Shown here: positions 17,082 through 26,498 of the stretch, in pieces
Numbering within the stretch: the first letter of the stretch is position 1
Layout: the number at the start of each line of letters is the position of its first letter
Assembly (NCBI GenBank): GCA_944363575.1
Contig: CALVUJ010000024.1
Location: 1 to 64,000 of the forward strand
Source of the DNA: an uncultured Bacilli bacterium
GTDB lineage: Bacteria > Bacillota_I > Bacilli_A > RFN20 > DUOF01
Length of the DNA: 64,000 nt
Direction: 5' to 3'
Translations under genes and position numbers: made by a program
The notes under the pieces: model-generated
What the model saw: only the letters and a program-made list of their open reading frames with translations
What the model was told of the DNA's origin: nothing
Databases searched by the model: none

Positions 17082-17954
17082 ATGGATAATCAACAAAAAT
17101 CAATAAACATCAATTGGTTTCCAGGACACATGGTTAAAGCTTTAAGGGAAATATATGATAAACAGAAAATGGTTGATATGCTTATAGAAATAGTAGATTC
17201 AAGGGCTCCTTTTTCATCACGCAATCCTGAACTAGTTAACATTAACAAGCCACGTTTAATTATCATGAGCAAAAAAGATTATGCAGATAAAGAAATTGTA
17301 AAAGAATGGATAAATTATTTTAGTGATAAAGATGTAAAAGTAATATGTCAAGATTTAGTACACGGTTTTAATCTTAAAGAAATCATTAGTAGTTGTAATG
17401 AACTAATGAAAGAAAAAATAGAAAGAGATTTAAGAAAGGGAATTAAAAACAGGACAATTAGAGCGATGGTAGTAGGTATACCTAACGTTGGCAAGTCTAC
17501 TTTTATTAATAAAATGTCTAAAAGAAAGGCTGCGAAAGTTAGCAATATGCCTGGTGTTACAAAATCACAACAATGGGTAAAAGCAGATAACCTTGAATTA
17601 TTAGATACTCCAGGAGTTTTATGGCCAAAGTTTGAATCACAAGCTATAGGAATAAAATTAGCACTTATAGGTACTATTAAAGAAGAAATTTTAAATAACG
17701 ATGAATTATCCATTTTGTGTGTTAGTTTTTTAAAAGAGTATTATCCTTCTTATCTACTAAAAAGATATGACTTAAAAAATATTGATGATGATATTTTTAC
17801 TAACATTGCTAAAAGAAGAAATTTATTAAAAAATAATGGAGAAATAGACATAGACAAGGCAAAATATCTGTTGTTAAAAGAATTTAAAGAAGGTATAATA
17901 GCAAGTGTATGTGTAGAAAGGCCAGGTGTTGAATATGGCGTCTTTGGAGTATGA
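17082..17954 (+). CDS. rbgA: ribosome biogenesis GTPase RbgA (YlqF)
   Basis: A 290-residue circularly permuted GTPase needed for a late step of 50S assembly. The motifs come in permuted order: G4-like SKKD (residues about 63-66; the usual form is NKxD), then G1 GIPNVGKST, G2 region PGVTKSQQW and G3 DTPGVLWP. The N-terminal INWFPGHMVKALRE is diagnostic. The Ser in place of Asn in G4 is a small oddity. AAAGGAAGTGAT precedes the ATG. It is followed with overlap by rnhB, the same order as in Bacillus subtilis. Confidence 0.95.
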   Translation: MDNQQKSININWFPGHMVKALREIYDKQKMVDMLIEIVDSRAPFSSRNPELVNINKPRLIIMSKKDYADKEIVKEWINYFSDKDVKVICQDLVHGFNLKEIISSCNELMKEKIERDLRKGIKNRTIRAMVVGIPNVGKSTFINKMSKRKAAKVSNMPGVTKSQQWVKADNLELLDTPGVLWPKFESQAIGIKLALIGTIKEEILNNDELSILCVSFLKEYYPSYLLKRYDLKNIDDDIFTNIAKRRNLLKNNGEIDIDKAKYLLLKEFKEGIIASVCVERPGVEYGVFGV

Positions 17955-18555
17955 AAATGAATTTAGAAATAAAGGCTATAACAAAATCTTAGGAATAGAT
18001 GAAGCGGGTAGAGGACCTTTAGCAGGACCTTTAGTTATCGCAGGAGTTGTTTTAAAAGAAGATTTTACTAATACTGAAATAAATGATTCTAAACAATTAA
18101 GTGACAAAAAAAGAAGAGAATTATATAAAGTAATAATGGAAAATGCTTTAGAAGTAAAAGTTAATATAGTGGATGTAGAAACAATTAATAAACTTAACAT
18201 TTTAAGAGCCACTAAAGAAGGTATGGAAGAAATTGTTAGAAATGTAGGAGATAACTGTAATGCTGTTTTTGTCGATGCCGTTAAACTAGATAATGTTAAT
18301 AAACCTGTTTTATCATTAATTAAAGGCGATGCCTTATCATTATCCATAGCAGCAGCTTCCATCATTGCCAAAGTAACAAGGGATGATATCATGTTAGAGT
18401 TAGATAAAGAATATCCCATGTATGAATTTAAAAAAAATAAAGGATATGGTACTAAAGCACATATGTTAGCATTAGAAAAATATGGAGTAACAAAACATCA
18501 TCGTATGTCGTATGCTCCTGTTTATGAAGCAAGTAGACCTAAACTAGAAATTTAA
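17935..18555 (+). CDS. rnhB: ribonuclease HII
   Basis: A 206-residue enzyme that cleaves RNA in RNA-DNA hybrids and starts removal of misincorporated ribonucleotides. The motif GIDEAGRGPLAGPLV carries the first Asp-Glu metal ligands, FVDAVKL the next Asp, and AAASIIAKVTRD the last. The ATG at 17935 gives MASLEYENE. An in-frame GTG at 17926 would add three residues. The gene overlaps rbgA by 20 nt, so translation is probably coupled. Confidence 0.95.
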   Translation: MASLEYENEFRNKGYNKILGIDEAGRGPLAGPLVIAGVVLKEDFTNTEINDSKQLSDKKRRELYKVIMENALEVKVNIVDVETINKLNILRATKEGMEEIVRNVGDNCNAVFVDAVKLDNVNKPVLSLIKGDALSLSIAAASIIAKVTRDDIMLELDKEYPMYEFKKNKGYGTKAHMLALEKYGVTKHHRMSYAPVYEASRPKLEI

Positions 18556-18570
18556 AAAAGATACTTTTAC

Positions 18571-18599
18571 TTGATTAACATAAAAGATAATGATAGAAT
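18571..18599 (+). promoter_or_regulatory. promoter of the rimP-nusA-infB operon
   Basis: -35 TTGATT (18571-18576), 17-nt spacer, -10 TAGAAT (18594-18599), 55 nt ahead of rimP. Confidence 0.65.
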
Positions 18600-18610
18600 A
18601 TAAACGTTGA

Positions 18611-18637
18611 AGAGAGGAATTGTCCTCTCTTTGTTCT
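18611..18637 (+). promoter_or_regulatory. rimP leader hairpin
   Basis: Stem AGAGAGGA/TCCTCTCT with a 4-nt loop, followed by a weak T-rich stretch, lies between the promoter and rimP. A strong GC-rich hairpin at this place matches the rimP-leader motif reported from Firmicutes, thought to attenuate the nusA operon. The T-run here is short, so it may act at reduced strength. Confidence 0.55.
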
Positions 18638-18653
18638 TAAATGGGGGGATTTA

Positions 18654-19121
18654 ATGACATTAGAGGAGAAAATTAAAAAAATAATTGAACCTGTTTTAAA
18701 AGAAGAAGAAGTAATACTTTACGAGTTAAAGTATGAAAAGGAAAATGGAGAAAATTATTTGAGAATCTTTATTGAAAAAGAGCATGATATTATGGACTTA
18801 GATACGTGTGTAGAAGTTAGTGAAAAAATATCACCTTTACTTGATAAAGAAGATCCAATTAAAGAAGAATACTATTTAGAGGTTGCTTCAAGTGGAAGAG
18901 AAAAAACTTTTGAAACAAGGGAAGATTATAAGAGTGCTATTGGTAAGTATATCTTAGTACAAACTAGTGAACTCATTAGTAACTATGATGAACTAGTAGG
19001 CTATTTAAAAGAAGTAACTGAAGAAGAAATTAAGTTAGAAATTAATCTTAAAGGAAGAATAAAAACGATTGATATCCCATTTAAGATAATAGAAAAAGCA
19101 CATTTAACATATAAGTTTTAA
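18654..19121 (+). CDS. rimP: ribosome maturation factor RimP
   Basis: A 155-residue protein of the RimP family, which helps 30S assembly. It is first in the conserved operon with nusA. Family features include the N-terminal helix with IIEPVLKEEEVILYELKYEKE, the central DLDTCVEVSEKISPLLDKEDPI, and EEYYLEVASSGREKTF (family pattern YxLEVSSPGxxRPL). GGGGGG lies 6 nt upstream of the ATG. It probably shares the leader and promoter with the six genes that follow. Confidence 0.95.
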   Translation: MTLEEKIKKIIEPVLKEEEVILYELKYEKENGENYLRIFIEKEHDIMDLDTCVEVSEKISPLLDKEDPIKEEYYLEVASSGREKTFETREDYKSAIGKYILVQTSELISNYDELVGYLKEVTEEEIKLEINLKGRIKTIDIPFKIIEKAHLTYKF

Positions 19122-19141
19122 TAGGAGGAAAATAAGTAAAA

Positions 19142-20656
19142 ATGAATGCTAGAGAATTATTAAATGCCTTAGATGCCTTTGAACAGGAGAAAGGAATACC
19201 AAAAGAAGTTGTTATTGATGCTTTAAAGGAGGCATTAGAGAAAGCTTATAAGAAAAATACTGATCCAGATGTTTTATGTAGAGTAGATGTTAACTCTGAA
19301 CTTGGAACAATTGAGATGTATGAGTTAAAAAATGTCGTTAATGATGTTGAAGATGATTTGTTTGAAATTGAATTAGAAGATGCTCAAAAAATTAATCCTA
19401 ATATTAAAGTAGGAGAAGTATTAGAAATAGAAGTTGATCCTGATACACTTAGTAGACTTGCAGCACTTCAAGCTAAACAAGTATTAACGCAAAAAATTAG
19501 AGAATTTGAAAAGCAAACTGTTTATGATGCTTACATTGATAAAAAAGATGATATTATTGTAGGAACAGTAGAAAGAATAGAGCCTGCTTTTATTTTGGTA
19601 AATGTTGGTAAAACAAATGCTGTTATGAAAATAAATAATATTATTCCAGGTGAAACATTTAAAGTTGGGCAAACAGTTAGAGTATATGTTGTAGATGTTG
19701 ATAAGAGTTCTCAAGGAGCAGCAGTTATAGTATCTAGAACAGCACCAGGTTTCTTAAAGAGATTATTTGAAAGCGAGATACCTGAGGTATATGATGGAAC
19801 AGTTGAGATTAAACATATTGCTAGAGAAGCAGGAGATAGAGCAAAAGTATCTGTTTTTTCTAGAAATAAAGATGTTGACGCAACAGGAGCATGCATTGGG
19901 CAAAAAGGATTAAGAATTCAAAAAATATCTAATCAAGTTTTAGGAGAAAAAATTGATGTAATTAATTATTATGATGATCCAATTCTTTACATTGCAGAAG
20001 CCTTAAAACCTTCTGAAGTAGTAGGAGTTTCTATGAATGAAGATGGAAAGAGTTGTATAGCTATAGTAAAAGATGATAGTTTTTCTTTAGCTATAGGTAA
20101 AAAAGGTGTAAATGCTCGTTTAGCTGTTAATTTAACAGGATATAAAATTGATATTAAGACTTTAACTAGTGCTGTAGAAGAAGGTGTTGAATACACTACT
20201 ATTGAACAAGCAAGAGCTAATTATGAATATGAATTGCAACAAAAAGAAGAGAAATATACCAAAGCAGAAGAAAAGGTTGAAGAACCTCTTAAAATAGTAG
20301 AAGAACAACCTATAAAAGTAGAAGTTAAAGTTGAAGAAAAGAACGTAGAAGAAAAGCCAAAAGAAAAACCACTTAAAATGCCTAAATTTCTTAAAGAAGA
20401 TAATGTTAAACCTTCTAAGAAAGAAGAAACAAGGCCTGTTAGTAAAAAGAAAAAAGAAGAAGAAAAAGAAACTAAGAGAACAATTATTAGTTCTAAAGAA
20501 CTTGAAGATATCAAGAAGAAGACAGAAGAAGCTAGATCATATATGCCAGTATACACTGATGATGAGTTAGAAGAATTAGATGAAGAAAATGAAGAAGATA
20601 GCTACTATGATGATGTAGACTATGATGAGTATGATAAATACTATGATGAGGATTAA
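19142..20656 (+). CDS. nusA: transcription termination/antitermination factor NusA
   Basis: A 504-residue protein. The N-terminal RNA-polymerase-binding domain (ELLNALDAFEQEKGIPKEVV) is followed by an S1 domain (about 130-200), then KH1 and KH2 (about 200-345) with VDATGACIGQKGLRI and LAIGKKGVNARLA. Gram-positive NusA normally ends soon after KH2 (about 370 residues). Here about 150 residues follow: a Lys/Glu-rich linker with repeated VEEK units, then an extremely acidic tail (DDELEELDEENEED to YDEYDKYYDED). The tail is likely disordered and may mimic nucleic acid; its role is unknown. The ATG follows AGGAGG at a slightly long spacing. Confidence 0.96.
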   Translation: MNARELLNALDAFEQEKGIPKEVVIDALKEALEKAYKKNTDPDVLCRVDVNSELGTIEMYELKNVVNDVEDDLFEIELEDAQKINPNIKVGEVLEIEVDPDTLSRLAALQAKQVLTQKIREFEKQTVYDAYIDKKDDIIVGTVERIEPAFILVNVGKTNAVMKINNIIPGETFKVGQTVRVYVVDVDKSSQGAAVIVSRTAPGFLKRLFESEIPEVYDGTVEIKHIAREAGDRAKVSVFSRNKDVDATGACIGQKGLRIQKISNQVLGEKIDVINYYDDPILYIAEALKPSEVVGVSMNEDGKSCIAIVKDDSFSLAIGKKGVNARLAVNLTGYKIDIKTLTSAVEEGVEYTTIEQARANYEYELQQKEEKYTKAEEKVEEPLKIVEEQPIKVEVKVEEKNVEEKPKEKPLKMPKFLKEDNVKPSKKEETRPVSKKKKEEEKETKRTIISSKELEDIKKKTEEARSYMPVYTDDELEELDEENEEDSYYDDVDYDEYDKYYDED

Positions 20657-20658
20657 TT

Positions 20659-20916
20659 GTGAAAAAAATACCTTTAAGAAAATGTGTAGCCACTAATGAG
20701 AGACTTCCAAAGAAAGAATTAGTAAGAATTGTTAAAAATAATGAAGGAAAAGTTTTTATTGATTTAACAGGGAAAGCTAATGGAAGAGGGGCTTATTTGA
20801 AAAGAAGTAATGAGGCCATTGATATAGCCATCAAGAAAAATAGTTTATCAAGAGCCTTAGAATGCACAATTGAAAAAGAAATATACGAAGAACTTAGAAA
20901 AATAGTTAATGAATAG
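20659..20916 (+). CDS. ylxR: YlxR/RnpM RNA-binding protein
   Basis: An 85-residue protein of the YlxR family (DUF448), recently described as RnpM, a modulator of RNase P. Signature: KCVATNERLPKKELVRIVKN and NGRGAYLKRS. It starts with GTG 3 nt after the nusA stop and overlaps ylxQ by 8 nt. The position between nusA and infB is conserved in Firmicutes. Confidence 0.92.
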   Translation: MKKIPLRKCVATNERLPKKELVRIVKNNEGKVFIDLTGKANGRGAYLKRSNEAIDIAIKKNSLSRALECTIEKEIYEELRKIVNE

Positions 20917-21235
20917 GGCTTTAAATACTTTAGGTATTTGTAGAGGTGCAGGAAAAATAAGCTATGGGGAGACACTCATTAAGGATATTAAAAATAAAAA
21001 AGTATATTTGGTAGTAATAGCTAGCGATGCAAGTGATAACTCTAAGAAAAAACTTATTGATAAATGTTCTTATTATAAATGCGAATATCTAATATGTTTA
21101 GATAAGGAAAGTATTAGTAAAGCTATTGGTAAAGATGGTTTAGTAAGTGCACTAGGAATTAAAGATTTTAATTTAGTAAAGAAATTTGAAGAAAATATTA
21201 ATAGGGATGGTGATAAGTATGAAGAAAAACAATAA
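20909..21235 (+). CDS. ylxQ: L7Ae-family K-turn RNA-binding protein YlxQ
   Basis: A 108-residue protein of the L7Ae/L30e family, which binds kink-turn RNA. Features: [31 protein letters not shown] and ISKAIGKDG. It overlaps ylxR at its start and infB at its end, completing the nusA-ylxR-ylxQ-infB block. Confidence 0.9.
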   Translation: MNRALNTLGICRGAGKISYGETLIKDIKNKKVYLVVIASDASDNSKKKLIDKCSYYKCEYLICLDKESISKAIGKDGLVSALGIKDFNLVKKFEENINRDGDKYEEKQ

Positions 21236-23048
21236 CAAAGGAAATTTTGATAAAAGAACTTCTAATTTTGCTAAAAAGCCTGAAGTAAAAAATAGTGAAG
21301 AAAAATATATTGTTTTTAAAGGGCATAAAAACGTGCAAGAATTAGCTAAAGAATTAGGAGTAAATGCAACTGATGTTATTAAATTCTTGTTTATGGAAGG
21401 TAAAATGGTTACCATCAATTCAGATTTAGATGCTTCTTTAACTGAATTAGTGTGTTTGAATTATGGATTTGATTTAAGAATAGAAAAAGAAGTTAGTGCT
21501 GATAAATTTGAAGAATTAGAGATTGTTGATGATCCTCAAGATTTAAAGGAAAGGCCTCCAATTGTTACTATTATGGGACATGTTGATCATGGTAAAACCA
21601 CTTTGTTAGATGCTATTAGAAAAACAAAAGTAGTTGAAGGGGAAGTAGGAGGTATTACTCAAAGTATAGGTGCTTATCAAGTAGAAATAAAAGGTAAAAA
21701 AATTACTTTTTTAGATACTCCAGGGCATGAAGCATTTGCAGCAATGAGAGCAAGAGGTGCACAAATCACCGATATTGTTATAATTGTTGTAGCAGCAGAT
21801 GATGGTGTCATGCCTCAAACAAAAGAAGCAATTGATCATGCTACAGCAGCAGGAGTACCAATTGTTGTGGCTATTAACAAAATGGATAAGCCAGGAATTA
21901 ATTTAGAGAGATTATATAGTGAATTAAGTGAAATTGGTATTATAAGTGAAGAATGGGGAGGAAATAATATCTTTTGTAAGGTAAGTGCTAAAACAGGGCA
22001 AGGAATTGAAGATTTATTAGAGTCCATTTTAGTAATCTCTGAACTAGAAGAGTACAAAGCTAATCCTTCTCGATATGCTTATGGTACTGTTATTGAAGCT
22101 AAATTAGAAAAAGGAAGAGGAACTGTTGCTACATTGCTAGTACAAAATGGCACTTTAAAACATGGCGATAGCATTGTTGCGGGAACTGTATTTGGTAAAA
22201 TTAGACAAATGCGTGATGATTCCAATAAAGTCATAAAAGAAGCAGGTCCATCTACTCCTGTTGAAATAATTGGCTTATCGGAAGTTCCAGGAGCAGGCGA
22301 TAAATTCATGAGTTTTGCTGATGAAAAAGTAGCTCGTGAAGTAGCTGCTAAAAGATTAACAGAAAAAACTCTAGCAGATCGTAAAAGTAATGCTAGTATT
22401 TCATTAGAAGATTTATACAAGCAAATTAAAGTTGGCGATGTTCAAAACCTTAATATTATCATTAAAGCTGATAGTGATGGGTCTAGTGAAGCAGTAAAAC
22501 AATCACTACTTAAATTAAATAATGATGAAGTAAAAATTAATGTCATTAGAGCTCAATCGGGAGCGATTACAGAAAGCGATGTCTTGCTAGCAAGTGCTTC
22601 TAAAGCTATTATTTATGGATTTAATGTAAGACCTGACGCTCAAGCTAGACAAAAAGCTGAAGAAGAAAAAGTAGATATTCGATTACATCGTATTATTTAT
22701 GCTTTAGTAGAAGAAATTGAAGCTGCAATGAAAGGAATGTTAAAACCTACTTATAAGGAAGTAGTTACAGGAGTGGCGGAAGTTCGTCAATTATACAAAA
22801 TTTCTAAAGTAGGAACTATTGCTGGATGCTATGTAACTGAAGGATCTATTAAAAGAGATAGCGGAATACGTCTTTTAAGAAATGGTGTTATTGTTTATGA
22901 AGGAAAATTAGCATCTTTAAAGAGATTCCAAAATGATGCTAAAGAAGTAAGTACAGGTTATGAATGTGGATTAATGATTGAAAATTATAATGATCTTAAA
23001 GAAGGAGATTATATTGAAGGTTTTGTAATGGAAGAAGTAAAAAGATAA
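21219..23048 (+). CDS. infB: translation initiation factor IF-2
   Basis: A GTPase of 609 residues that brings fMet-tRNA to the 30S subunit and promotes subunit joining. G1 is GHVDHGKT, G3 is DTPGHEAF, G4 is NKMDKPG, and the four C-terminal domains are complete. The N-terminal region is very short (about 105 residues before the G domain), as in reduced Firmicutes and mollicutes. The frame is open upstream to a TTG at 21186, but the ATG at 21219 is preferred because AGGGATGGTGAT lies just ahead of it. It overlaps the ylxQ end by 17 nt. Confidence 0.97.
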   Translation: MKKNNNKGNFDKRTSNFAKKPEVKNSEEKYIVFKGHKNVQELAKELGVNATDVIKFLFMEGKMVTINSDLDASLTELVCLNYGFDLRIEKEVSADKFEELEIVDDPQDLKERPPIVTIMGHVDHGKTTLLDAIRKTKVVEGEVGGITQSIGAYQVEIKGKKITFLDTPGHEAFAAMRARGAQITDIVIIVVAADDGVMPQTKEAIDHATAAGVPIVVAINKMDKPGINLERLYSELSEIGIISEEWGGNNIFCKVSAKTGQGIEDLLESILVISELEEYKANPSRYAYGTVIEAKLEKGRGTVATLLVQNGTLKHGDSIVAGTVFGKIRQMRDDSNKVIKEAGPSTPVEIIGLSEVPGAGDKFMSFADEKVAREVAAKRLTEKTLADRKSNASISLEDLYKQIKVGDVQNLNIIIKADSDGSSEAVKQSLLKLNNDEVKINVIRAQSGAITESDVLLASASKAIIYGFNVRPDAQARQKAEEEKVDIRLHRIIYALVEEIEAAMKGMLKPTYKEVVTGVAEVRQLYKISKVGTIAGCYVTEGSIKRDSGIRLLRNGVIVYEGKLASLKRFQNDAKEVSTGYECGLMIENYNDLKEGDYIEGFVMEEVKR

Positions 23049-23066
23049 GAAATAGGTGGGATAAAA

Positions 23067-23408
23067 ATGGCAAAATTAAAACAAGAAAAATTAGCAGTAC
23101 AAATACAAAAATATATTAGTGATATTATTCAATTTGATTTAAAAAATGATAATTTAGGTATAGTTACCGTTACACGTGTTAAAGTTAGTGATGATCATTC
23201 ATGGGCTAAGGTTTATGTTAGTTTTTTAGATAAGAATCGTGAAAAAAAATTAGAAGATTTAAAAGAATGTAAACCATTTATTAGAACATCCTTAGCTAAA
23301 AAATTAACGACTAGAAGAACACCAGATATTGTTTTTGAATTAGATAATAGTTATGAAAATGGAGAAAAAATAGAGAAGATAATTAAAGAGTTAAATGATA
23401 AAAAATAA
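23067..23408 (+). CDS. rbfA: 30S ribosome-binding factor RbfA
   Basis: A 113-residue KH-like protein that binds the 5' helix region of 16S rRNA during maturation. Features: IQKYISDIIQFDLK, LGIVTVTRVKVSDDHSWAKVYVSF and TRRTPDIVFELDNSYENGEKI. It is last in the rimP-nusA-ylxR-ylxQ-infB-rbfA operon. Its stop codon lies in the loop of the terminator hairpin. Confidence 0.95.
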   Translation: MAKLKQEKLAVQIQKYISDIIQFDLKNDNLGIVTVTRVKVSDDHSWAKVYVSFLDKNREKKLEDLKECKPFIRTSLAKKLTTRRTPDIVFELDNSYENGEKIEKIIKELNDKK

Positions 23409-23420
23409 CTCTTTTTTATT
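23385..23420 (+). terminator. terminator overlapping the rbfA stop
   Basis: Stem AAAGAGTTA (23385-23393) with TAACTCTTT (23406-23414), followed by TTTATTTT. The loop contains the last rbfA codons and part of the stop, so termination and translation end coincide. Confidence 0.75.
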
Positions 23421-23497
23421 TTGTAAAAAAAAGGAAAGAATATATATAGATATCTTAAATATTTGTTAAAATAAATCTATAAAAGGAGGAAAAAAAG

Positions 23498-24523
23498 ATG
23501 AGAAAAATTAAAGTTGTTCAGTATGGTTGTGGTAAGATGTCAAAGTACATTTTACGCTATTTGTATGAGAAGGGAGCACAAATAGTTGGAGCTATTGATG
23601 TAAACCCAGAAGTTGTTGGAAAAGATGTTGGAGATTTTGCAGAGTTAGGTGTCAAAACAGGTGTTGTTATTTCTAATAATGCAGATGAAGTTTTAGATAC
23701 GTGTGATGCAGATGTAGCTATCGTTACACTATTTAGTTTTATTCCTGATATTTATGAGCATGTTAAAAAATGTGTAGAAAGAGGAATAAACGTTATTACA
23801 ACTTGTGAAGAAGCAATTTATCCTTGGACTACGAGTGCTAAAATGATTAATGAAATTGATGCTTTAGCTAAAGAAACGGGATGTACAGTTACAGGAAGTG
23901 GAATGCAAGATATTTTCTGGATTAATATGGTAAGTACAGTATGTGGTGGTTGCCACAACATTACTAAAATTAAAGGAGCATATAGCTATAATGTTGAAGA
24001 TTATGGTTTAGCCTTAGCAAACGCACATGGATGTGACTTAACTGTTGAAGAATTTGAAAAGAAAATAGCACACCCAGAGACATTTGAACCTTCATATGCT
24101 TGGAATGCTAGTGAAGCAATTGCTCATAAATTAGGATTAACTATTAAATCAATTACTCAAAAAAATGTTCCTTATGTTATTAAAGAAGATTTATATAGTT
24201 CAACTTTAGGAAAAACTATTAAAGCAGGTAGATGTATAGGAATGTCTGCGGTAGTTACTATTGAAACGATGCAAGGTATTACTATTGAAGAAGAAACTAT
24301 TGGTAAAGTATATGGCCCAAATGATGGAGATATGTGTGATTGGGAAATAACAGGTGAACCTAATGTGAAATTCGGTGTAGAAAAGCCTGCAACAGTAGAA
24401 CATACCTGTGCCACTATCGTTAATAGAATTCCTTCTCTTTTAAATGCAGAAGCAGGTTATGTAACTTGTGATGAATTAGATGAAATAGAGTATCTAACAT
24501 ACCCTATGGAATATCATATTTAA
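23498..24523 (+). CDS. 2,4-diaminopentanoate dehydrogenase-like NAD(P)-dependent oxidoreductase
   Basis: A 341-residue protein with an N-terminal Rossmann domain ([30 protein letters not shown]) and a dihydrodipicolinate-reductase-like second domain. Length and layout ([36 protein letters not shown]) match the 2,4-diaminopentanoate dehydrogenase group, used in clostridial ornithine fermentation, better than DapB (about 250 residues). No OraS/OraE, OrtA/B or other ornithine genes lie nearby. It is a single-gene unit with AGGAGG 9 nt ahead of the ATG and a terminator behind. The true substrate is therefore uncertain; a related amino acid or a different imine is possible. Confidence 0.65.
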   Translation: MRKIKVVQYGCGKMSKYILRYLYEKGAQIVGAIDVNPEVVGKDVGDFAELGVKTGVVISNNADEVLDTCDADVAIVTLFSFIPDIYEHVKKCVERGINVITTCEEAIYPWTTSAKMINEIDALAKETGCTVTGSGMQDIFWINMVSTVCGGCHNITKIKGAYSYNVEDYGLALANAHGCDLTVEEFEKKIAHPETFEPSYAWNASEAIAHKLGLTIKSITQKNVPYVIKEDLYSSTLGKTIKAGRCIGMSAVVTIETMQGITIEEETIGKVYGPNDGDMCDWEITGEPNVKFGVEKPATVEHTCATIVNRIPSLLNAEAGYVTCDELDEIEYLTYPMEYHI

Positions 24524-24540
24524 TTAATGATTAATTTAAC

Positions 24541-24568
24541 AAAAAAAGTGCCTAATTGGCACTTTTTT
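24541..24568. terminator. bidirectional terminator shared by the dehydrogenase gene and ttcA
   Basis: Stem AGTGCC/GGCACT with loop TAATT, A-run before and T-run after. On the plus strand it ends the dehydrogenase transcript. On the minus strand it spans the ttcA stop codon. Confidence 0.85.
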
Positions 24569-25313
24569 CTTTTTCTTCTTCTTTTTCCCACAAGTCTAAT
24601 TTTTCTAAATTATGCAACATCAACAAAAAATTATCTTTACACATTGGATATTTATGATAAAGTTCTTTCAACATTACTTTCATATTTTCTCTTTCCGTGT
24701 GTTTATCATTAGGACAAGTAGAAGGAACTAAGGGCAAATCTAACTTTTTAAAAGATTTGCTAATTAAAGATTCTCTAACATAAACAAAAGGTCTAATAAA
24801 AGTAATTTTGCTACGATCTAAAAACATTTTAGGTTTAAAAGTTGCAATTCTTCCACCAAAAATCATATTCATCATTAAAGTTTCAATTGCATCATCACCA
24901 TGATGGGCAAAGGCTACTTTATTGCACCCTAGACTTAAAGCACTTTCAATAACAACAGCTTTTTTTATTTTAGAACAAATAGAACAAGGTAATCTTCCAT
25001 TATTTTGAACATTAGCTTTTAAAATATCATAAGCTTGTGAAGGTATTAATTCAAAAGGAATATTTAAATCTTTAAAATAATTCACCATAGGTGTAGGATC
25101 CATATTAGGAAAACCCATTAAAATATGCAAACCAACAATTTCAAACTTTTTTGTTTTTTCACACATTCTCTTATATGCGTTCATAGCGTATAAAAGCAAG
25201 ACTGAATCTTTGCCACCACTAACTCCAACAGCAATCTTATCACCATCATTAATCAAATGATAATCTTCATCAGCTTTTTTTATACAACCCAAAATATCTC
25301 TTAAATAATACAT
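24552..25313 (-). CDS. TtcA/TtuA-family tRNA thiolation PP-loop protein
   Basis: A 253-residue ATP pyrophosphatase. The PP-loop VGVSGGKDSVLLL is intact, and a CSICSKIKK motif supplies two cysteines that in TtcA bind an Fe-S cluster. A third cysteine lies in VPSTCPNDKHTERE. The family adenylates a tRNA base and inserts sulfur (2-thiocytidine at position 32 in TtcA). The C-terminal half is slightly shorter than in E. coli. It is transcribed opposite to its left neighbour and ends inside a shared terminator. AAGGATGG precedes the ATG. Exact target base not proven. Confidence 0.85.
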   Translation of the reverse strand: MYYLRDILGCIKKADEDYHLINDGDKIAVGVSGGKDSVLLLYAMNAYKRMCEKTKKFEIVGLHILMGFPNMDPTPMVNYFKDLNIPFELIPSQAYDILKANVQNNGRLPCSICSKIKKAVVIESALSLGCNKVAFAHHGDDAIETLMMNMIFGGRIATFKPKMFLDRSKITFIRPFVYVRESLISKSFKKLDLPLVPSTCPNDKHTERENMKVMLKELYHKYPMCKDNFLLMLHNLEKLDLWEKEEEKEKSAN

Positions 25314-25374
25314 TTAAACCATCCTTTAAATACCATGCCATAATATAATATTTTTATAGATATTGCAAATTATC

Positions 25375-26217
25375 TTACTTCTTTTTTATCTTATTATAAA
25401 ATTCTTTTCTTTTATTATATATTCTTTTCCATTCTTTTAATATTTCTTTAACCCCTTTTTCTAAGTCATCAGGATCAATATCCAAGTATTTAGCCTTTAA
25501 CCCACTTTTTTTATTTTTATAATTTAAAAAGTCTAATGCTAATCTTAAGTTATGCTCTATCGTTTTAATAGTCAAGCCCCCACCTTTTGCTTGCTCATCA
25601 TTTAGTGATAATAAATAATTTGAAATATTAATACTTTGATAGTAACTATAATTATTTGGTATATCGTTTTTAGATAATAGTTCAGTTATTTTATTTCCAA
25701 AATTATTAGCCTCTATTTCAGTAGGTGAATATAAATATAAATCACTTTTATCAATTGCAGGAACATCAGAAAAAGGCTCTTTATCATTAAAGCTTGAAAA
25801 AAGTTTTTGATATAAGCAAATAAAATATAAATAAGCTTGATTTTTATCAAAGTCAGGTTCATTACATCCATTTACTAATTTCATAATCATGTCATTTTGA
25901 TAATAATGAAAACAATCATGAGCAACTGCATGAACCAAAAGATAAGGCAAATAAATATTCATATTTATACTTTTATTAAAATATTTTGAATCGTTTTCTA
26001 GAAAGGAATTATTTATATATATGGAAAGAGGAAGATAATTGAAAAAAGCAACAACTACCTTATCGTCATTAGTTCTAAGATCACAAAAATCAACATCAAT
26101 TTTATCTAGTTTCAACAATTCACATATCTCATTAATCAAATTAATAATTGCCTGTTTCTTTTCATCAATTTTTAAAGAATTAAATGTATCAGGAACAAAC
26201 TTACTTAACATATTCAT
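25375..26217 (-). CDS. unknown protein with a zincin-like H-x3-H motif
   Basis: A 280-residue protein with no signal peptide or membrane segment. I do not recognise the family. The segment HAVAHDCFHYYQ (residues about 96-107) resembles the HExxH helix of zinc peptidases followed by YQ, but with Asp in place of the catalytic Glu. SPTEIEANNFG (164-174) could supply the third ligand, as in ImmA/gluzincin-like proteins where E-x-x-A-N/D-x-F/A follows. The C-terminus is Lys-rich. The ATG at 26217 is preferred over the upstream GTG (26232) because GGTGAT lies 7 nt before it. It stands between ttcA and pnp. A protease that has lost or altered catalysis is one reading. Confidence 0.6.
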   Translation of the reverse strand: MNMLSKFVPDTFNSLKIDEKKQAIINLINEICELLKLDKIDVDFCDLRTNDDKVVVAFFNYLPLSIYINNSFLENDSKYFNKSINMNIYLPYLLVHAVAHDCFHYYQNDMIMKLVNGCNEPDFDKNQAYLYFICLYQKLFSSFNDKEPFSDVPAIDKSDLYLYSPTEIEANNFGNKITELLSKNDIPNNYSYYQSINISNYLLSLNDEQAKGGGLTIKTIEHNLRLALDFLNYKNKKSGLKAKYLDIDPDDLEKGVKEILKEWKRIYNKRKEFYNKIKKK

Positions 26218-26498
26218 AAAAACTATCACCACGATAATTATATTTTATTAGCTATAAATTTTCAATAATAATATTTTATCGTTACTGACCAAAGAGTATT
26301 AATATCGTTTTTACCTGTACACATAATCATCAGTATTCACAAATGATATGCAACTTAAATCTTATATAAGTTATAATTTCAAATCTTTAAATTAACTAAT
26401 GCAAAGACGTATTAAAATAGTATAATCTTTAAATATTATTTGCTTATAATTGAATAAAAAAAATAAGTGGTGTACAATTAATGAGTGAGGTGAAGAAT
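26218..26498 (+). other. intergenic region ahead of pnp
   Basis: AT-rich, no convincing coding frame. Two TATAAT boxes (26421-26426, 26445-26450) could serve pnp, but neither has a good -35 at 17 nt. A GGTGAT-type site for the divergent gene lies at its left end. No known leader element is recognised. Confidence 0.4.

Noticed and set aside
23498-24523. DapB (dihydrodipicolinate reductase) as partner for dapA
   Set aside because: The protein has 341 residues against about 250 for DapB and matches the 2,4-diaminopentanoate dehydrogenase layout; it lies 10 kb from dapA in another unit.
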